Shown here piece by piece: positions 60,450-64,000 of a stretch of DNA of 64,000 nt. The stretch covers positions 25,502,981-25,566,980 of the forward strand of contig OX579640.1 in assembly GCA_951230915.1 (NCBI GenBank). Reading direction: 5' to 3'. Under the pieces are notes generated by a model that searched no databases, had not been told where the DNA came from, and worked only from the letters and a program-made list of their open reading frames with translations. Positions within the stretch are counted from its first letter, which is position 1. Every line of letters begins with the position of its first letter. This DNA comes from Antitrichia curtipendula. Lineage: Eukaryota; Streptophyta; Bryopsida; Hypnales; Leucodontaceae. Both the position numbers and the translations under genes were made by a program.

Positions 60450-62189
60450 GGCCTATAAATTAGCGGCGGCGGCTTGCATGCAGCCTAAACCTTGGGATGA
60501 GGCTGTTGGTTCTAGCCTTCTACAAGGAGAACCCCCGAACGTTGTGGACCAACGTGATCGATTTCTACACGTCTAGCCCTTCGATTATTACATAATCGTA
60601 CCTCGCATTCTTCCTGTTTAGATTTCGATTTTTCTTCCTTTCATTATCTACATATGTTTCGCACGCACTTCATACAATAGATGTTTTATTGTACACTTGA
60701 ATGCGTGCATGTCTTTATTTATTTTATAAAATCGGAGAAGTTGTTTTCCTTAAAAATGATGTTGATATTGTCACTCTGCATTCTCTCATTCATTTAACAT
60801 TTTGAATGATGCACTTATTTTATATTATGTTGAATGCGTGGTAAAAGAAGTCCAAGCCTGAAGATTTAATTGAGATATGAAAATATGAACCTGGAAATCC
60901 TTATTTTTTGTCTAAGAATGAAATTTTTTGAATAAAAAAACCTCTTAAATGAAATGGGAAGGATAGTGGAAGGGGGTCACTGGACTATCTATAAAACATG
61001 CTTCGGATCCACCCAAAACCTTATGCGTAGCTATTACTGCAACTTGCATCTCATAATTATCAAATCTAAGTTCTTGCCCTTTCCCCGACGTCAAACACTC
61101 TCTTTGAAACCGATAGACCTCGCCTCCTCAGAATTCAGCCGTACAATCTCGCTTAAAAATCAGACCGCCTTTAAGAGCCCCTACGCTATACATTTAGAAG
61201 GGAATAAAACAAATCAGACAGATAAGCTCGACACTTGCAAGCCGCCTCACCAAATTCAATCCCGTATTATCTAAAAAAAAAAAGAATCCCACCGCCCGCT
61301 TGCGTTCTGTATCTAATGTTTGAATCTCCCAAGGAGAAAGAATAAAGATTCAAACGACGCGTACCTTCAAGAATGCTAAACATCTCTCTCAAGGTTTCAT
61401 ACTATAAATGTGCACGCTAACGTGCTCCCCAAGCTCAAATGCCGTCCAAACCCTAATAAATGCTCTTCCGCGCTCGGACCCCGGACGAAGTGGGCTAATT
61501 ATCTCACATACGTTGCCTCTTCAATCTGGCAAATGAACAAAATATCCTATGAAACATCTCACAAATCTCAACATGAAGCTGATTCACTTACATCACCGCC
61601 TGCACATGTGAAGTACGTCCCCTGTTAAAAAAAAAGCATTAGAGAGATTGGCTGGAGGAGAAATACATCTCCTTGCAATTGTACGCTTTACCTAGTTCAA
61701 AAATTGTTGCAAAAAGAAACACACGGAAACGACAAAAAATAATTCATGTGCACGCTTTGATTGCAGGCGCGATCCCGTCCATTTGCTTGGCCAAATTCCA
61801 CATCTGGAGCGAGATTTTCACGGTTTATCCTAATCCTCGAAAGTTGACCTTCTGATTTCTTTATCTATAAATTGAAATGAAATACTGATAAATGAATGCA
61901 TCTTCCTCAGCGGAGTCAGCATGCTCTTTCTCTTCTGTTGCTTGAAGACATAGAAAAAAAAATGTCGTCCCCAAAGCAATGTTAAAATACCGGCATGGCA
62001 CAGTTATTGACAATCGAAAAAAGATTTGTCAAGCTATCTATTGTAATTTCAAAGAAAAATATAAATACACATACAACTCATATAATTCTCAATGACGAGG
62101 AAGTATTAAAAAAAAAAAAAAATTTAATTAGTCGGTAGATACATAATCATAGAAAATTATAATAACATAAGGTACTGCAAAAACCTGAA
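60450..62189. other. Intergenic, no gene seen
   Basis: AT-rich sequence with short frames only. The last ~150 bp lie downstream of the oxygenase gene and should contain its 3' untranslated region. A 15-base A run occurs near 62108. Confidence 0.4.
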
Positions 62190-63290
62190 CTAAATCCCTC
62201 CTTTCTCCATGACAATCTGTTGCACTCCGCGTATTCTGTTGTTTGCCCCTTCAATACTGTTTTCTTCTTCTATAGTATTCCAGAGTCTAAAAACTAAACT
62301 GCGACTGATTTGAACTGAAGTACCCAATCGGGTAAATCCCTCTGAACTTTCAGATTTTGAAGACGCGTGAAAATCCTGCTTCCCCCTCCAAATTATTTCT
62401 ACAATACCATTGCACTCATTGAAATCGATGTTGATTTTGTAAGTGGGTATAAGAAATTCTCCACCCTTGCATTTAAAACCATCACTCACGGTAGCTAGAT
62501 CTCCGGTCTTCGCAATCAATGGAGTCCAAATTCCATAGGAATAAGAGTTATAATCTTTATCTTTATGAAATGCATTCGAAAAATCCTGAAAGGTATACGT
62601 CAAGTTACTGGCAAATACCTCTGTTATGGGCTCCAGATCAAGAAATTCGATCTGAGAGAAATCGGGAACTCCGGCTTCAATTGCTTCTTTGGATACCTTA
62701 CGAAAAAGTTCCGAAGCCATATCTTCAAACCGGGTCCGGTATACATTGCTGATCTCAGCCACTTTCTTTTCCTGAGCTTCTTGCCATCTCCGTAAAGCCG
62801 CTTTGGATTTTTGAACCGCGGGAACCGGTACATATCTTCCCAAGGAGAAATCTGCATCGTATCCTCCTCTCCAACCTAACGCGTACATCACGCCATCTCC
62901 ATTTTTGTGACTCGCATTTCCTTTGATCTCGTTACTCGTTTTTGACAGTTCCATCAATGTCTTCATAGATCTCGCTAGATCCTTTCGATCTTTCGCCGTC
63001 ATATCCTTGAAAGGAGAGAACCGTACCATAAGAACTATTTCTTTGGTTTCTCTATCTTGAACCGCAACTCTGCCGTGGTAAATTCGGGTATAATCTTCTG
63101 GAATTCTGTCCATGTGCTCTCCCTTGAAATTTTCAAGTTGTCGTTCTTTTTCATAAATAAAAACCGGATTGGTTCCTCCAATTTGGATTTTCGCGTCTTC
63201 AATGTTTTCTTCTTTTCGCCTCTTTCGAATTTCTTTCTCATAAACATCCTTCGAACCTTTCCCTCTAGAACCTCTTCTTCTCTTTCCCAT
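62190..63290 (-). CDS. TET/JBP-like 2-oxoglutarate/Fe(II)-dependent oxygenase
   Basis: The frame is intact, 366 residues from ATG 63288-63290 (MGKRRRGSRGKGSK). It extends a few codons further upstream, but that part looks like an intron end (TTTTTGGTAGCAG|GAG), so I choose this start. The basic N-terminus and KEIRKRRKEE suggest a nuclear protein. The C-terminal half has the double-stranded beta-helix signature: His242-Lys-Asp244 (FHKDKD), YGIWTPL, a GGEFLIP strand, GIVEIIW, distal His308 (DFHAS) and Arg321 (TRLGTS) for 2-oxoglutarate. This layout is that of TET/JBP-type nucleic-acid base oxygenases, which in fungi and algae are often carried by or near KDZ transposons. The likely substrate is 5-methylcytosine or a related base in DNA, by family only. 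No transposase adjoins it in the window. Confidence 0.7.
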   Translation of the reverse strand: MGKRRRGSRGKGSKDVYEKEIRKRRKEENIEDAKIQIGGTNPVFIYEKERQLENFKGEHMDRIPEDYTRIYHGRVAVQDRETKEIVLMVRFSPFKDMTAKDRKDLARSMKTLMELSKTSNEIKGNASHKNGDGVMYALGWRGGYDADFSLGRYVPVPAVQKSKAALRRWQEAQEKKVAEISNVYRTRFEDMASELFRKVSKEAIEAGVPDFSQIEFLDLEPITEVFASNLTYTFQDFSNAFHKDKDYNSYSYGIWTPLIAKTGDLATVSDGFKCKGGEFLIPTYKINIDFNECNGIVEIIWRGKQDFHASSKSESSEGFTRLGTSVQISRSLVFRLWNTIEEENSIEGANNRIRGVQQIVMEKGGI

Positions 63291-63352
63291 TTTATTAACT
63301 CCTGCTACCAAAAACAAAATAATATTAATCTGCTGAAAATTTCATCTTCAAT

Positions 63353-63967
63353 GAAATCTTTCATTTTCTTTTTTTATGAAGTTAAAATCCTTAAGAAGAA
63401 ATGAATTTGAAAAGTCAGCCCGGAACCTAATTGGTTCTAAGCGCCAAATCAGTTCAATCCATCGAGGATTCTAAACTTCAAAAAAAATAAAATGGACCCC
63501 TCCATAAATCCTATACATTTGAAACATAAAAACTTCAAACATTCCAATTTAAATAAGATTCAAGGTTTAGGTGAATTTGCATACCTTCTTAAAATTGTTC
63601 AAGTTCACAGGAACATCTTGAAAATCCTCCTTTGCAGACTGCAATATCCAAAACATAAATTTCAAAATGGTATTACGCTCGAATATAATTTAATATTCAC
63701 CCAAAACAACCAAACTATGAAAGAAATCTTTCATTTTTTTTCTTTTTTGAAGTTCGAGATTCCTCAAAAAGAAATGAATTCGAAATGTCAGCCCGGAACC
63801 TGATTGGTTCTAGGCGCCAATTCACTTCAATCCATCGAGAATTCTAAACTTCAAAAAAAATGAAAAATGAAATCAATCCTTTAACGGATTCCGTACGTTT
63901 GAAACATTAAAACTTGAAGCAATTGAATTGAAACAGGATTCAAAATTGTAACACATCCGCATACCTT
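63353..63967. repeat. Direct duplication upstream of the oxygenase gene, offset about 371 bp
   Basis: 63353-63592 and 63724-63967 share GAAATCTTTCATTTT, AGTCAGCCCGGAACCT, ATTGGTTCTA and ATCCATCGAG, and end in GCATACCTT. Read with the gene (minus strand), GCATACCTT gives AAG|GTATGC, a plausible donor site. The two copies could therefore be duplicated first exons or promoters. The 5' untranslated intron of the gene would end at about 63302. Confidence 0.65.
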
Positions 63968-64000
63968 TGTAAATCATATGACTTCCTCAAAGCATTCCCA

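Overview
The window looks like repeat-rich nuclear DNA of a green-lineage eukaryote, and transposable elements make up most of what can be recognised. Three observations point to a plant. A two-exon gene with a B3 DNA-binding domain, a plant-type transcription factor fold, lies at 30.2-30.7 kb. Units of the plant-type telomere repeat TTTAGGG are scattered in large numbers. A CACTA element carries a tRNA-like SINE. The tyrosine recombinase-RecQ gene and the TET/JBP-like oxygenase belong to families better known from fungi and algae. I therefore favour a non-flowering plant (bryophyte, lycophyte, fern or streptophyte alga) over a flowering plant; this is inference only.

Layout. 1-1.83 kb is a flank with one small TA-flanked MITE. 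About 1.83-23.7 kb is one very large DNA transposon, roughly 21.9 kb, with terminal inverted repeats matching at 31 of 33 bases. It carries two outward-facing genes. The minus-strand gene (2.29-8.32 kb) encodes an unknown protein of well over 1,000 residues with a weak ParB-like motif. The plus-strand gene (20.2-23.4 kb) encodes a transposase-like protein with the DUF7869 signature. Both are dead: nonsense codons in both, plus a frameshift and a 1,473-bp CACTA insertion with a TTT target duplication in the minus gene. The interior (8.3-20.2 kb) is AT-rich and holds a GC-rich island with two short tandem arrays.

23.7-30 kb is a patchwork of direct repeats, TTTAGGG units and GATATC-rich clusters, followed by the B3 gene. 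31-34.6 kb holds repeat fragments and a 62-63-bp minisatellite. 35-42 kb is low-information sequence with at most scraps of a decayed intron-containing gene. 42.4-46.6 kb is a run of four tandem arrays of about 170, 57 (171-bp higher-order), 57 and 67 bp. At 46.7-47.2 kb there is a tRNA-like head and a LINE-like tail. 49.5-50.4 kb carries an orphan open frame.

53.5-58.4 kb is the most striking gene: zinc fingers, a complete tyrosine-recombinase catalytic set, a RecQ-type helicase and zinc-binding C-terminal modules in one polypeptide. It resembles fungal telomere-linked RecQ helicases and is interrupted by one stop codon and one 3' frameshift. Short uncertain minus-strand frames follow. At 62.2-63.3 kb is an intact minus-strand TET/JBP-like 2-oxoglutarate/Fe(II) oxygenase with a duplicated upstream region.

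The genes do not form one pathway. The mobile-element genes are selfish machinery for transposition or integration. The B3 and TET/JBP-like genes look like DNA-binding or DNA-modifying regulators, and only these two have readable frames consistent with function.
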